Assembly (NCBI GenBank): GCA_947629515.1
Contig: CANRDY010000002.1
Span: 1-64,000 of the forward strand
Reading direction: 5' to 3'
Length of the DNA: 64,000 nt
DNA from: an uncultured Clostridia bacterium
GTDB lineage: Bacteria; Bacillota; Clostridia; Christensenellales; Borkfalkiaceae
Positions 1-8,355 of this stretch are shown here, one piece after another. How positions within the stretch are numbered: the first letter of the stretch is position 1; each line of letters starts with the position of its first letter. The notes below the pieces were generated by a model. The model searched no databases. It was given only the letters and a program-made list of their open reading frames with translations, and was not told the DNA's origin. The position numbers and the translations under genes were made by a program.

Positions 1-95
1 CGCAAGCTCATCTCGTGCGGCAAAACAGCGGGTGTCCGCTGTTTTGAGAAGTCCGCACTCGACCCCGTGGTCTGCTCGGGGCACTTTGAAACGCG
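1..95. repeat. Dispersed repeat, copy A (cut by window edge)
   Basis: Bases 1-95 match 16445-16541 almost exactly, with a few substitutions and a 2-base length difference near base 65. The unit contains a strong hairpin, AAAACAGCGG-GTGT-CCGCTGTTTT. The length difference breaks any shared reading frame, so this is a non-coding interspersed repeat. Its left end lies outside the window. Confidence 0.85.
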
Positions 96-151
96 AACCA
101 AAAAATCGCTCGTTCTTTGTCTCTTGCTAACTCCCGCTACCCCTACCCTCG

Positions 152-180
152 CCCTCCCCCTCCGAAACGGAAGGGGAGGG
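152..180. repeat. C-rich/G-rich hairpin repeat, copy 1
   Basis: A 13-base arm CCCTCCCCCTCCG, an AAA loop and the near-complementary CGGAAGGGGAGGG (one mismatch). Related hairpins lie at 16585-16610 and 21993-22020, so this is a dispersed palindromic repeat. The rest of 96-256 shows no gene. Confidence 0.7.
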
Positions 181-256
181 AATATGGATAATAACAGGGG
201 GAGGGAACACAAGGGTGGGGATCGGCGTGTTTTTACTCCGATAATATTTGATAATA

Positions 257-281
257 GCGGCGGCGCAGTCTGCGCCGCCGC
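257..281. terminator. Perfect GC hairpin after the leftward surface-protein operon
   Basis: GCGGCGGCGCA-GTC-TGCGCCGCCGC is a perfect 11-bp stem 18 bases past the stop of the leftward gene ending at 300. The T-rich tract (ATAATTTTTC) lies on the plus-strand side, so it looks better as a rightward terminator but probably also ends the leftward transcript. Confidence 0.55.
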
Positions 282-299
282 ATAATTTTTCTTTCCACA

Positions 300-2528
300 T
301 TACGGAACCCAAACGGAGGGGGAGTAGTTCTTGTCGATTACAACGTCGGGCTGACCGCTTACGGGCGTATGCTTGCTGTCAACAGACCCGACGGGAGCTT
401 CGCCGTAATAACCAACCGAGAACACGTCGCCGTTTTCGTTTCGGTGATAGTAATAAACAAGCGCGCCGTTGCCGCCCAATGAAATCATTGTGCCCGTTTC
501 TTTATACAGCGCATTTTCAATTACAAAACTTCCCGCGGGTATAACGGTGTCATTGTCTGTTGAAATATCTTTCTGCGTAATCGTAACACCGCCATAGATA
601 AAGTCGATAGCCGACACTGCTTTCAGAGGGTCGGCGTGGTCGGTGTCCGACTTGTCGCTTTCCGCACTTGAACCTATATCCATGTATAAGAAGTCTGCGC
701 CACCGTTGCCGTATTGCATAAGCATATACTCGATATTGCCGCTTGCTATATCTTTTGTTGAGACTTCGTATTCATAATATAATAGTACCCCGTTGGGTAA
801 GCTGGTTCTTATTATGGGTTCAAAAGTTATATCGTTACCATATTGCCAACCCTCTCCTGGGTCGGTATAAAAAGGATTTTTGGCGGTTGCACTGTTTCGC
901 GTTATTTTGATAAGAGCAAAACCCTCGCCGAGATTTGTTGCATACATAACAAACTTAATATTTCCTGTTCGCGACGGTTTGAACCAAATTGCATTGTTAG
1001 GCAAATAAATGCCACCGGTATAGTTATAAAATAATATATTTTGCCCGTATTCATTAAGCATATCGCCGGTAGAGTTTCCGTTTTCGTCCGCAACATAATA
1101 AGTAATGTTACCTTTTTCATCTTTGTGCGGATACATAAATCCATTTCCGTAAGTTGTGCCCATCCAATTAATTTGCCCATGGAAAGCCCAACCAGCGAGA
1201 TCATTGCTATAAGTTGGAGTGTTTACGTTGTTATATGTTTGGCTTAATCTAATACCCGTAAAACGCTTTTTTGTGTCCACATCTTCAAGTAAATCTAATA
1301 TTCCTTGAGGCAAACTATCAAATTCATCTTGCGAAATTGGGTTAAAAACATTGTTACTGAAAGCGGGGCTTTGAGCTATTGTATCGTATGAACCACTCTC
1401 GGTGGTATATGAATAGAACCACCTTGGAACAGTGCTACTTTTTCCGCTTTTATCAACATATACGCCGTTTTCCAAAGTCAACGGCTCAACAAACCGCAGT
1501 TCTTTTGATGTTACTATTTTGTTTTGGTTGCCCAAAAAATAGCCTATATTATTATCTGCTACAACTTCTTTTGCATTTGCGCCCGTATAGGTAGATTCTT
1601 CCGTTACCGAAAAGGCGACTTTTTCAAGATTGATAGGTACGGGGTTAGTATTGGTCGCATCTATATCGGGTAATCTCCAAGAAGGAGTGGACGATTTCTT
1701 GTTATCTAAAATATTATTTAACCTTGCAAGCATACCTTCCACGTCAAAACTTGCGCCGAACGCAGAACCGCTGCCGCCCGTTCCAAGCGTTCCGCCGCCC
1801 GTGACGTTTTGATTGTTCTTTATGTCGTCGCTCATATTTCCCAAAATACTGTTGAGCGTGGAATAACCGGTTTTGTGCACGGCAAGCGTGCCGCCTATAA
1901 CGCCTATCGACGAGGCTTTTCCGTTAATATAACCTATCGCAAGCCCGATAGCGGCGGGGTCGCTGTCTGACGAATCGGCATATTTGCTCTCATCGGCAAC
2001 TTCAACGGTGGGGTTGTCGAGTATAAAGTTCTTGATTTCGGAATCTTTGCCCGTCATTCCGAACATTCCCACTGAATTCGAAAAGGTATAGCTATCGCTC
2101 GCCGCATTGCCGTAGAGCACGTCTTTATTTGTCGAAACCACAAGCCCGCTGATTATCATTCCCTTGCCGTCGAAATAGCTGTTAAAGGGATTGTCGGCGT
2201 TGCCTATGGGCGGAACTATGACCGACTTGCCGCTTTCGTCTTTCATGGTAAGCGTGCCGTGTTCGTCGGGGTCGAGGGCAAAATACGTGCCGTCGGGAAT
2301 ACGCCCCGTGTTCTGCAACCACGCAAGGTTATATAAATGTCTGTAATTGCCAAGGGTGTAGGGCTCTTCTTGTGTTCCCTTGCCGCCCTTAAAGTACGCT
2401 CCCGCCGAAGCTCCGCCGAGGAACAGATCTCTGTCGAGCGCAGAAAACCACGCAAAAACGTTCCCCACCGCAAATACGAAGAGGAAGACCGCAAGTATTA
2501 AGTTGAGAACTCTCAACCTGGTTTTCAT
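300..2528 (-). CDS. Membrane-anchored surface protein with GLUG-like segment
   Basis: A 742-residue extracellular protein of unknown function. The N-terminus has a basic start, a hydrophobic helix (residues about 8-27) and then an AWF motif, as in SipW/TasA-type exported proteins, although no SipW gene is seen here. Residues about 51-75 (GTQEEPYTLGNYRHLYNLAW) and 114-133 (FNSYFDGKGMIISGL) resemble GLUG/beta-helix motifs of Firmicutes adhesins. The rest is Asn/Ser/Thr/Tyr-rich, with no catalytic motif I recognise and no sortase signal at the C-terminus. The ATG at 2528 follows GGGAG with 7-base spacing. It lies 13 bp after the 249-residue gene and is probably cotranscribed with it. Function is inferred only from composition. 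Confidence 0.75.
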   Translation of the reverse strand: MKTRLRVLNLILAVFLFVFAVGNVFAWFSALDRDLFLGGASAGAYFKGGKGTQEEPYTLGNYRHLYNLAWLQNTGRIPDGTYFALDPDEHGTLTMKDESGKSVIVPPIGNADNPFNSYFDGKGMIISGLVVSTNKDVLYGNAASDSYTFSNSVGMFGMTGKDSEIKNFILDNPTVEVADESKYADSSDSDPAAIGLAIGYINGKASSIGVIGGTLAVHKTGYSTLNSILGNMSDDIKNNQNVTGGGTLGTGGSGSAFGASFDVEGMLARLNNILDNKKSSTPSWRLPDIDATNTNPVPINLEKVAFSVTEESTYTGANAKEVVADNNIGYFLGNQNKIVTSKELRFVEPLTLENGVYVDKSGKSSTVPRWFYSYTTESGSYDTIAQSPAFSNNVFNPISQDEFDSLPQGILDLLEDVDTKKRFTGIRLSQTYNNVNTPTYSNDLAGWAFHGQINWMGTTYGNGFMYPHKDEKGNITYYVADENGNSTGDMLNEYGQNILFYNYTGGIYLPNNAIWFKPSRTGNIKFVMYATNLGEGFALIKITRNSATAKNPFYTDPGEGWQYGNDITFEPIIRTSLPNGVLLYYEYEVSTKDIASGNIEYMLMQYGNGGADFLYMDIGSSAESDKSDTDHADPLKAVSAIDFIYGGVTITQKDISTDNDTVIPAGSFVIENALYKETGTMISLGGNGALVYYYHRNENGDVFSVGYYGEAPVGSVDSKHTPVSGQPDVVIDKNYSPSVWVP

Positions 2529-2541
2529 ATTGCGCTCCCGT

Positions 2542-3291
2542 TCACCCCAAGGTGAATGTTATGTCTTGCAAAAAGAGTATCTGCGTGCTTAAATTAGCGT
2601 TGTCGGGATACTTCTGCAACATAATCGTGTATAGTGACGAAATGTATTCGACCGAATAGTCCATTACAAAGTAAACTGTTTTGGTTTGGGAAATATCGGT
2701 TATTTCCATGGGGTTGAAGTCGATTTTGTTCACCCGCTTCCGATCGTCGTCAGTGCCGTCGTAGCCCTCGCCGACTGTATAAAAGGTGTGAAGGGTCGCA
2801 CGCGTGTCGCACTCATAAAGTCCGTCGCCGTTTAGTGCGGCGTCGCGGAAAGTCACCGCGTTCGAAAGATAGTTTTTTTCTATAAACTTATTAAAACTTT
2901 GCTCGTCGTGAGAAGAGCTGTTCCAATCGGGATAAGGATCGGAGTGCCGCACGACAGCCGAAAGTTGGTATTCGCGCGCTTCCGAAAATGTCATTTCGAG
3001 TTCGATAAGAATAGCCGTTTCCGAACCCGTCGCGCCGACGGGGCGGGGGGTGTAGTCTTTCATGTTTTCGGTTTTTTCGCCCTTGGCGTAGGTGTGCCCG
3101 TCGAGGGTGGTGGCATAGTAGGTGTTAACGTTAAATTGAGTTATGTCGCCCGAGGTGGTCGTGCCGTCCAAAAGGTTGGCTTCGGCTTCGGAGCGGGTGG
3201 TGAACCAGGCGTACACCGTAAAAGCCGCAAGCGCGACCGCGGCGACAAGGCAAATCACAGAGAATAAAATTCTTAATTTAGCCGATTTCAT
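2542..3291 (-). CDS. SipW/TasA-like membrane-anchored exported protein
   Basis: A 249-residue protein with one N-terminal hydrophobic helix (about residues 8-30) followed by VYAWFTTRSEAEANLLDG. The AWF motif after the helix and the mature region starting with small and acidic residues resemble camelysin/TasA-type secreted fibre proteins, but overall similarity cannot be judged by eye. The mature part is polar, without CxxC, LPxTG or enzyme motifs. The start follows AAAGGTG and a perfect leftward promoter (3317-3345). It is the first gene of a two-gene leftward operon with the 742-residue protein, which carries the same helix-AWF design, so the two may form one surface structure. That last point is inference. 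Confidence 0.7.
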   Translation of the reverse strand: MKSAKLRILFSVICLVAAVALAAFTVYAWFTTRSEAEANLLDGTTTSGDITQFNVNTYYATTLDGHTYAKGEKTENMKDYTPRPVGATGSETAILIELEMTFSEAREYQLSAVVRHSDPYPDWNSSSHDEQSFNKFIEKNYLSNAVTFRDAALNGDGLYECDTRATLHTFYTVGEGYDGTDDDRKRVNKIDFNPMEITDISQTKTVYFVMDYSVEYISSLYTIMLQKYPDNANLSTQILFLQDITFTLG

Positions 3292-3316
3292 AAGCGTACA
3301 CCTTTTATTACATTAT

Positions 3317-3345
3317 ATTATAGTATTAATTTTTTTCTATGTCAA
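3317..3345 (-). promoter_or_regulatory. Sigma-A promoter of the surface-protein operon
   Basis: On the minus strand TTGACA (3345-3340), a 17-base AT-rich spacer and TATAAT (3322-3317) match consensus perfectly, 25 bp upstream of the ATG at 3291. The 3346-3601 stretch holds no gene and separates divergent operons. Confidence 0.85.
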
Positions 3346-3601
3346 TAATCTGTTAAAAATTTTAACATTTTGTTTGCCTTTTTCACGTCTTTTTCACGCC
3401 CCCTTTGCGCCATATATTGTGTCATATTTTGCGCCATATTTTCCGCGCTTTTTAACGTCCGAAGTTCCGCCGTTTTTTGCCTTTTGAACCGTAAAGCGGG
3501 GACGGAAGGATCGCTTGCCTTTCGGTTCGCCGAACATAATAAACACGCCGTTGAATATCTGCACTTTCACACAATTTTTACTTTATACGCGCGCAAGTAA
3601 T

Positions 3602-3630
3602 TTGACATTGCACGAATATAATACTATAAT
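3602..3630 (+). promoter_or_regulatory. Sigma-A promoter of the ABC exporter operon
   Basis: TTGACA (3602-3607), 17 bases, TATAAT (3625-3630). A possible TTG start codon at 3630 sits inside the -10 box, upstream of the expected transcript start, so translation must begin later, at ATG 3660. Confidence 0.9.
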
Positions 3631-3659
3631 TGTGTCTATTAAGGTCTGACGGTGATTTG

Positions 3660-5558
3660 ATGATAAAAACTTTGGCTAAATCTATCAGGGAATACAAATT
3701 ACCCACGATTTTATCCCCGATATTCGTGACGTTCGAAGTTATTTTGGAATGTCTTTTGCCCTTTGTAATCGCCGAGCTTGTCGGTGCGATCAAAGACGGC
3801 GTGAATATGTGGGGGGAGTGGAGCTCCTGGCAAACGCTCGGTGTGGGGCAATACGCGCTTATCCTCGTTATAATGTCGCTTCTTTCGCTTGCGTGCGGCG
3901 CGCTTGCGGGGCTGTTTTGCGCAAAGGCTTCGGCGGGGTTCGCAAGAAATCTGCGCAAGGATATGTATTACAAAATACAGGACTTCTCGTTCGAGAATAT
4001 CGATAAGTTCTCAACGCCCTCGCTCGTCACGCGTATGACGACCGACGTCACCAACGTGCAAATGTCGTTTATGATGCTCATAAGGGTTGCCGTGCGCAGT
4101 CCGTTAATGATGATATTCTCGGCGGTAATGGCGTTTGTGATGGGCGGCAACCTTGCGTGGATATTCGTGTGCGTAATTCCGCCCCTCGCGTTCATACTGT
4201 TTTTGATAATGTGGAAAACTTTGCCACTTTTCAGACGGCTTTTCCGCAAATACGACGACTTGAACGAGTCGATCCAGGAGAACGTTGCGGGAATACGCGT
4301 CGTTAAGTCCTACGTAAGAGAGGACTACGAAAAGAAAAAGTTTAATAAAGCCGCGACCGAATTGCAGACCGACTTTACCAAAGCCGAAAGAATTTTGGCG
4401 TGGAACAACCCTGTAATGCAGTTCTTCTTTTACGGAGTGCTTTCGGCTGTCCTCTTTATCGGTTCATACCTCATTCTGGAGAACGTTCCGCTCGGCTTCG
4501 GGGCAACGCTCAATTCCGAATCCATTTCCCAGCTCATAGTGTACGGCATGCAGATACTTATGTCGCTTATGATGTTTTCGATGATATTCGCAATGATAAC
4601 GATGTCTATCGAAAGTTCGCGGCGTATCTGCGAAGTGCTTGCCGAAGAGCCCACGATAAAAAGCCCCGAGAACGCCGTTAAGGAAGTGGAGGACGGCTCG
4701 ATAGACTTCGAGAACGTCAATTTCAAGTATTCTTCGACGGCTGAAAAGTACGTGCTCGAAGGCATTGACCTGCACATATCCTCGGGCGAAACGATAGGAA
4801 TAATAGGCGGGACGGGTTCTTCGAAGACCTCGCTCGTCAACCTCATTTCGAGGCTGTACGACGTTACCGAGGGCGCCGTTAAAGTGGGCGGGCGCGACGT
4901 GCGCGAATACGACCTTGAAGTTTTAAGGAACGCCGTGTCGGTCGTTTTGCAGAAGAACGAGCTGTTTTCGGGTTCTATAAAGGAGAACCTGCGTTGGGGC
5001 AACCCGAACGCCACCGACGAGGAACTCATCGACGCTTGCCGTCTTGCGCAGGCGGACGAATTCATACAGACTTTCCCCGACAAATACGACACGCACATAG
5101 AGCAGGGGGGCACTAACGTCTCGGGCGGGCAGAAGCAACGCCTTTGCATAGCGCGCGCCCTTTTGAAGAAGCCGAGAATACTCATTCTCGACGACAGCAC
5201 GTCGGCGGTCGATACGCACACCGACGCGCTCATACGCAAGGGCTTCCGCGAGTATATCCCCTCGACTACCAAAATAATAATAGCCCAGCGCACTTCGTCG
5301 GTCGAGGACGCCGACAGAATCATAGTTCTTGACGGCGGGAAGATAAACGCCGTAGGCACGCACGAGGAGCTGTTGGGCACGAACGAGATCTACACCGAAG
5401 TGTACAACACTCAGAACAAGGGCGCAAAAGTCGAGGACGATCCTTCGACCCAAGGCGAAAACGGTTCTTCGAACCAAACCGAAAACGATTCTTCGAACCA
5501 AACCGAAAACGATCCTTCGACACAAGCCGACGGCAAGGGAGGTGAAGCCGATGAATAA
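3660..5558 (+). CDS. ABC exporter half-transporter, degenerate-site subunit
   Basis: A 632-residue protein: six-helix transmembrane domain (about 1-330) then an ATPase domain. Walker A GGTGSSKTS lies near 381-390, the signature reads VSGGQ near 488, and Walker B is LILDDSTSAVD near 507-518. The usual catalytic Glu after Walker B is Asp, and the switch histidine is Gln (IIIAQRTSS). This is the classic pattern of the degenerate-site partner in heterodimeric exporters such as TM287/288, BmrCD or LmrCD. The following gene overlaps by 8 bp and supplies the canonical residues. The C-terminal 30 residues are an acidic Ser/Asn/Gln octad repeat (SSNQTEND-like). The start is ATG 3660 because the earlier TTG lies in the promoter. 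Substrate unknown; a drug, lipid or peptide exporter is likely. Confidence 0.93.
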   Translation: MIKTLAKSIREYKLPTILSPIFVTFEVILECLLPFVIAELVGAIKDGVNMWGEWSSWQTLGVGQYALILVIMSLLSLACGALAGLFCAKASAGFARNLRKDMYYKIQDFSFENIDKFSTPSLVTRMTTDVTNVQMSFMMLIRVAVRSPLMMIFSAVMAFVMGGNLAWIFVCVIPPLAFILFLIMWKTLPLFRRLFRKYDDLNESIQENVAGIRVVKSYVREDYEKKKFNKAATELQTDFTKAERILAWNNPVMQFFFYGVLSAVLFIGSYLILENVPLGFGATLNSESISQLIVYGMQILMSLMMFSMIFAMITMSIESSRRICEVLAEEPTIKSPENAVKEVEDGSIDFENVNFKYSSTAEKYVLEGIDLHISSGETIGIIGGTGSSKTSLVNLISRLYDVTEGAVKVGGRDVREYDLEVLRNAVSVVLQKNELFSGSIKENLRWGNPNATDEELIDACRLAQADEFIQTFPDKYDTHIEQGGTNVSGGQKQRLCIARALLKKPRILILDDSTSAVDTHTDALIRKGFREYIPSTTKIIIAQRTSSVEDADRIIVLDGGKINAVGTHEELLGTNEIYTEVYNTQNKGAKVEDDPSTQGENGSSNQTENDSSNQTENDPSTQADGKGGEADE

Positions 5559-7479
5559 AAGAGGTCTTAAAGCTCCCAAGGGCACGTTCATGCGCACCAT
5601 GAAGGCACTTTTCGGGTTCTATCCCAAGATGATGACCTTCACGCTGATACTCATTCTTGTCAACGCGATAATTTCGGCTATTCCCGCGCTGTTCATGGGG
5701 AATATCTACACCGTGCTCGAAAAGGCGGAGAGCGCGCGGGCGGCGGGCGAAGCGGTCAGCTGGGCGTTATACGGCAACGACATCACCGTTACCATGCTCA
5801 CGCTCATAGGTCTTTACGTATTTTCGCTTGTTGCGGGTGCGGCAGACAAACAGCTGATGGCGATAATAACGCAGGGCTTCCTCAAAAAAATGCGCGAGCA
5901 GATGTTCAACGGCATGCAGGATCTGCCCATACGCTACTTCGACACCCACAACCACGGCGATATAATGAGCTATTACACCAACGATATCGACGCCTTGCGG
6001 CAGATGATTTCGCAATCGCTGCCACAGCTTTTGACTTCGGTCGTAATGTGCGTGACGTTGCTGTTTTTAATGATATATTACAGTTTGTGGCTTACGCTCA
6101 TTGTCGTTGCGGGGATAGTGCTAATTCTGTTCGTAACCAAAGTCGTCGGCGGGGGCGCGGGCAAATACTTTTTGGGGCAACAGCGCGCCGTCGCCAAGAC
6201 CGAGGGATTCATCGAAGAGATGATGAACGGTCAAAAGGTGGTAAAGGTGTTTTGCCATGAAGAAGAGGCGAAAGCCGATTTCGACAAGGTAAACGACTAC
6301 CTCTGCGAGCAATCGACCAAGGCGAACGCATACGCCAACATGCTTATGCCCATACTCGGCAACATAGGTCACGTTTTGTATGTAGCCGTTGCGCTCATCG
6401 GCGGTGTGTTCATATTGCAGAAAGTGCCCAACGTGAGCATCAACTCAATGCAGTTCGATACAATCGCAAGCGGAATTGCCATTTTACTTGCATTCCTGCA
6501 AGCGACAAGGCAGTTTACCAACAACATAAATCAGGTCTCCAATCAGGTCAACTCGGTCGTAATGGGACTTGCGGGTGCGGCGCGTATATTTGCGCTCATC
6601 GACGAAAAGCCCGAGGACGACGACGGTTACGTAACTCTGGTGAACGCGAAAGAGGTGAACGGCGAACTCACCGAGTGCGCCGAACGCACGGGTATTTGGG
6701 CGTGGAAACACCCCCACAAAGACGGCACGCTCACCTACGAGCGGCTTTCGGGCGACATAAGAATGCAGGACGTCGACTTCGGCTATTCACCCGAAAAGAT
6801 AGTGCTTCACGACATTTCGCTCTACGCAAAGCCCGGACAAAAAGTTGCGTTCGTCGGTGCGACGGGCGCGGGCAAGACGACGATAACCAACCTGCTTACG
6901 CGCTTTTACGACATAGCCGACGGCAAAATTCGCTACGACGGCATAAACGTCACCAAGATAAAGAAAGGCGAATTAAGGCGCGCGATAGGCATGGTTTTGC
7001 AGGATACCAACCTCTTCACGGGCACGGTAATGGAGAATATCCGCTACGGCAGGCTCGACGCGACGGACGAGGAATGTAAGGCGGCGGCGGTCCTTGCGGG
7101 CGCGGGCGACTTCATCGAAAGGTTGCCCGAGGGTTATAACACCATGCTCCGCCAGAACGGCGCGAACCTTTCGCAGGGTCAGCGTCAGCTCCTTTCGATA
7201 GCGCGCGCGGCGGTTGCCGATCCTCCCGTCATGATCCTCGACGAAGCCACCAGCTCGATAGACACCCGCACCGAGGCGATAGTTCAGCGCGGTATGGATA
7301 AACTCATGGAGGGCAGAACGGTGTTCGTAATCGCCCACAGGCTCTCCACTGTCAAAAACTCCAACGCGATAATGGTTCTCGAACACGGCAAAATAATCGA
7401 GCGCGGCACGCACGAACAGCTCATAGCCCAAAAGGGCAAATATTATCAGCTCTACACGGGCGCGTTCGAGCTTGAATAA
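5551..7479 (+). CDS. ABC exporter half-transporter, catalytic subunit
   Basis: A 642-residue protein with an N-terminal six-helix domain and a C-terminal ATPase. Walker A is GATGAGKTT (about 437-444), the signature LSQGQ (about 539-543), Walker B MILDEATSSID with the catalytic Glu present, and the switch motif IAHRLS with His. It is therefore the partner with canonical Walker B and switch residues for the preceding subunit, and the two should form one heterodimer with a single efficient ATP site. The ATG at 5551 follows GGGAGGTG with good spacing; a GTG at 5542 lies within that ribosome-binding site and is rejected. A charged linker of about 50 residues joins the two domains. No regulator sits beside the operon, and substrate cannot be read from sequence. 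Confidence 0.93.
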   Translation: MNKRGLKAPKGTFMRTMKALFGFYPKMMTFTLILILVNAIISAIPALFMGNIYTVLEKAESARAAGEAVSWALYGNDITVTMLTLIGLYVFSLVAGAADKQLMAIITQGFLKKMREQMFNGMQDLPIRYFDTHNHGDIMSYYTNDIDALRQMISQSLPQLLTSVVMCVTLLFLMIYYSLWLTLIVVAGIVLILFVTKVVGGGAGKYFLGQQRAVAKTEGFIEEMMNGQKVVKVFCHEEEAKADFDKVNDYLCEQSTKANAYANMLMPILGNIGHVLYVAVALIGGVFILQKVPNVSINSMQFDTIASGIAILLAFLQATRQFTNNINQVSNQVNSVVMGLAGAARIFALIDEKPEDDDGYVTLVNAKEVNGELTECAERTGIWAWKHPHKDGTLTYERLSGDIRMQDVDFGYSPEKIVLHDISLYAKPGQKVAFVGATGAGKTTITNLLTRFYDIADGKIRYDGINVTKIKKGELRRAIGMVLQDTNLFTGTVMENIRYGRLDATDEECKAAAVLAGAGDFIERLPEGYNTMLRQNGANLSQGQRQLLSIARAAVADPPVMILDEATSSIDTRTEAIVQRGMDKLMEGRTVFVIAHRLSTVKNSNAIMVLEHGKIIERGTHEQLIAQKGKYYQLYTGAFELE

Positions 7480-7531
7480 TTAAGCGGGTTTGTTCCACGG
7501 CAACAACGATCGACAAAAAACGCCCTTTTGC

Positions 7532-7561
7532 GAATAGTACAAACCATCAAAAACATACACT
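7532..7561 (+). promoter_or_regulatory. Sigma-E-like sporulation promoter of sigK
   Basis: CATACACT (7554-7561) fits the sigma-E -10 consensus CATACAnT. GAATAGT (7532-7538), 15 bases upstream, fits the -35 KMATATT with one mismatch. The predicted start lies about 25 bp before the sigK ATG. In Bacillus sigK is transcribed in the mother cell under sigma-E, so the site agrees with the gene. Confidence 0.6.
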
Positions 7562-7593
7562 GTATATACCTGAATTTTTAGGGGTAACGGCGT

Positions 7594-8298
7594 ATGTTTT
7601 TTGATTTTATAAGTCTGCTGTTCGATAAAATTTTCCTCTTTACGGGAATGGTCCAAAATAAGGGCGCATTTCCAAAGCCGCTTTCGCCCGAAGAGGAAAA
7701 GAAGTACCTCGCTCTTGCTCGCGGCGGCGACAAAGAGGCAAAGGAGATTTTGATAAAGCACAACATGCGGCTGGTCGCGCATATCGTCAAAAAATACAGC
7801 GGTTCGGCAGAGACCGACGACTTGCTCTCGGTAGGTTCTATCGGGCTTATAAAGGCGATAAACACCTTTCAGGAGGGCAAGGGCACACAGCTTGCAACGT
7901 ACACGGCGCGGTGCATAGAGAACGAAATTTTAATGCTCTTGCGCTCGGGCAAAAAGCACAAGAACAACGTGTCGCTTACCGACCCCGTTGGAACGGACAA
8001 AGACGGCAACGAACTCACGCTCATCGACCTTTTGTCCGAAAAGGAAGACTCTGTTTTTTCGCAGGTCGAAAAGAGTATCCAGCGCGAAAAATTCGTCGCG
8101 GTTTTGAAGAAAATTCTGACCGAAAGGGAGTTTTCGATAATCTCCATGAGGTACGGTCTTGCAGACGACGCGCCGCTCCCCCAGCGCGAAGTCGCCAAAA
8201 AGCTGGGCATTTCAAGGAGCTACATATCGAGGATCGAAAAGCGCGCGATAGAAAAAGCGCGCGAAAATCTCAGCCGCGAGGATTTTTTCACCGATTAA
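7594..8298 (+). CDS. sigK: RNA polymerase sporulation sigma factor, pro-sigma-K
   Basis: The 234-residue late mother-cell sigma factor of sporulation. Residues 1-20 are a hydrophobic pro-sequence (MFFDFISLLFDKIFLFTG), then NKGAFPKPLSPEEEKKYL typical of SigK. Region 2 includes HNMRLVAHIVKKYSG (56-70) and DDLLSVGSIGLIKAI (75-89). Region 4 has the helix-turn-helix QREVAKKLGISRSYISRIEKRA (197-218). The frame is intact, with no skin-like insertion. The pro-sequence predicts membrane tethering and cleavage by a SpoIVFB-type protease, not seen here. AGGGG 8 bases before ATG 7594 is the ribosome-binding site. It stands alone between an exporter operon and tyrS, both transcribed the same way. Confidence 0.93.
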   Translation: MFFDFISLLFDKIFLFTGMVQNKGAFPKPLSPEEEKKYLALARGGDKEAKEILIKHNMRLVAHIVKKYSGSAETDDLLSVGSIGLIKAINTFQEGKGTQLATYTARCIENEILMLLRSGKKHKNNVSLTDPVGTDKDGNELTLIDLLSEKEDSVFSQVEKSIQREKFVAVLKKILTEREFSIISMRYGLADDAPLPQREVAKKLGISRSYISRIEKRAIEKARENLSREDFFTD

Positions 8299-8299
8299 C

Positions 8300-8328
8300 T
8301 TGACAGTTTTCCGCCGTTTTGATATATT
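8300..8328 (+). promoter_or_regulatory. Sigma-A promoter of tyrS
   Basis: TTGACA (8300-8305), 17 bases, TATATT (8323-8328). The predicted leader is only about 20 bases, too short for a T-box, so tyrS does not appear to be tRNA-regulated here. Confidence 0.85.
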
Positions 8329-8355
8329 AATTGTATATATATCGGAGAATTTCAA

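Noticed and set aside
3630..3659. TTG start for the first ABC exporter subunit, 10 codons before ATG 3660
   Set aside because: The TTG is part of the -10 box of a perfect promoter, upstream of the predicted transcript start.
7594..8298. Skin-like insertion in sigK
   Set aside because: The frame is continuous with both region 2 and region 4 present.
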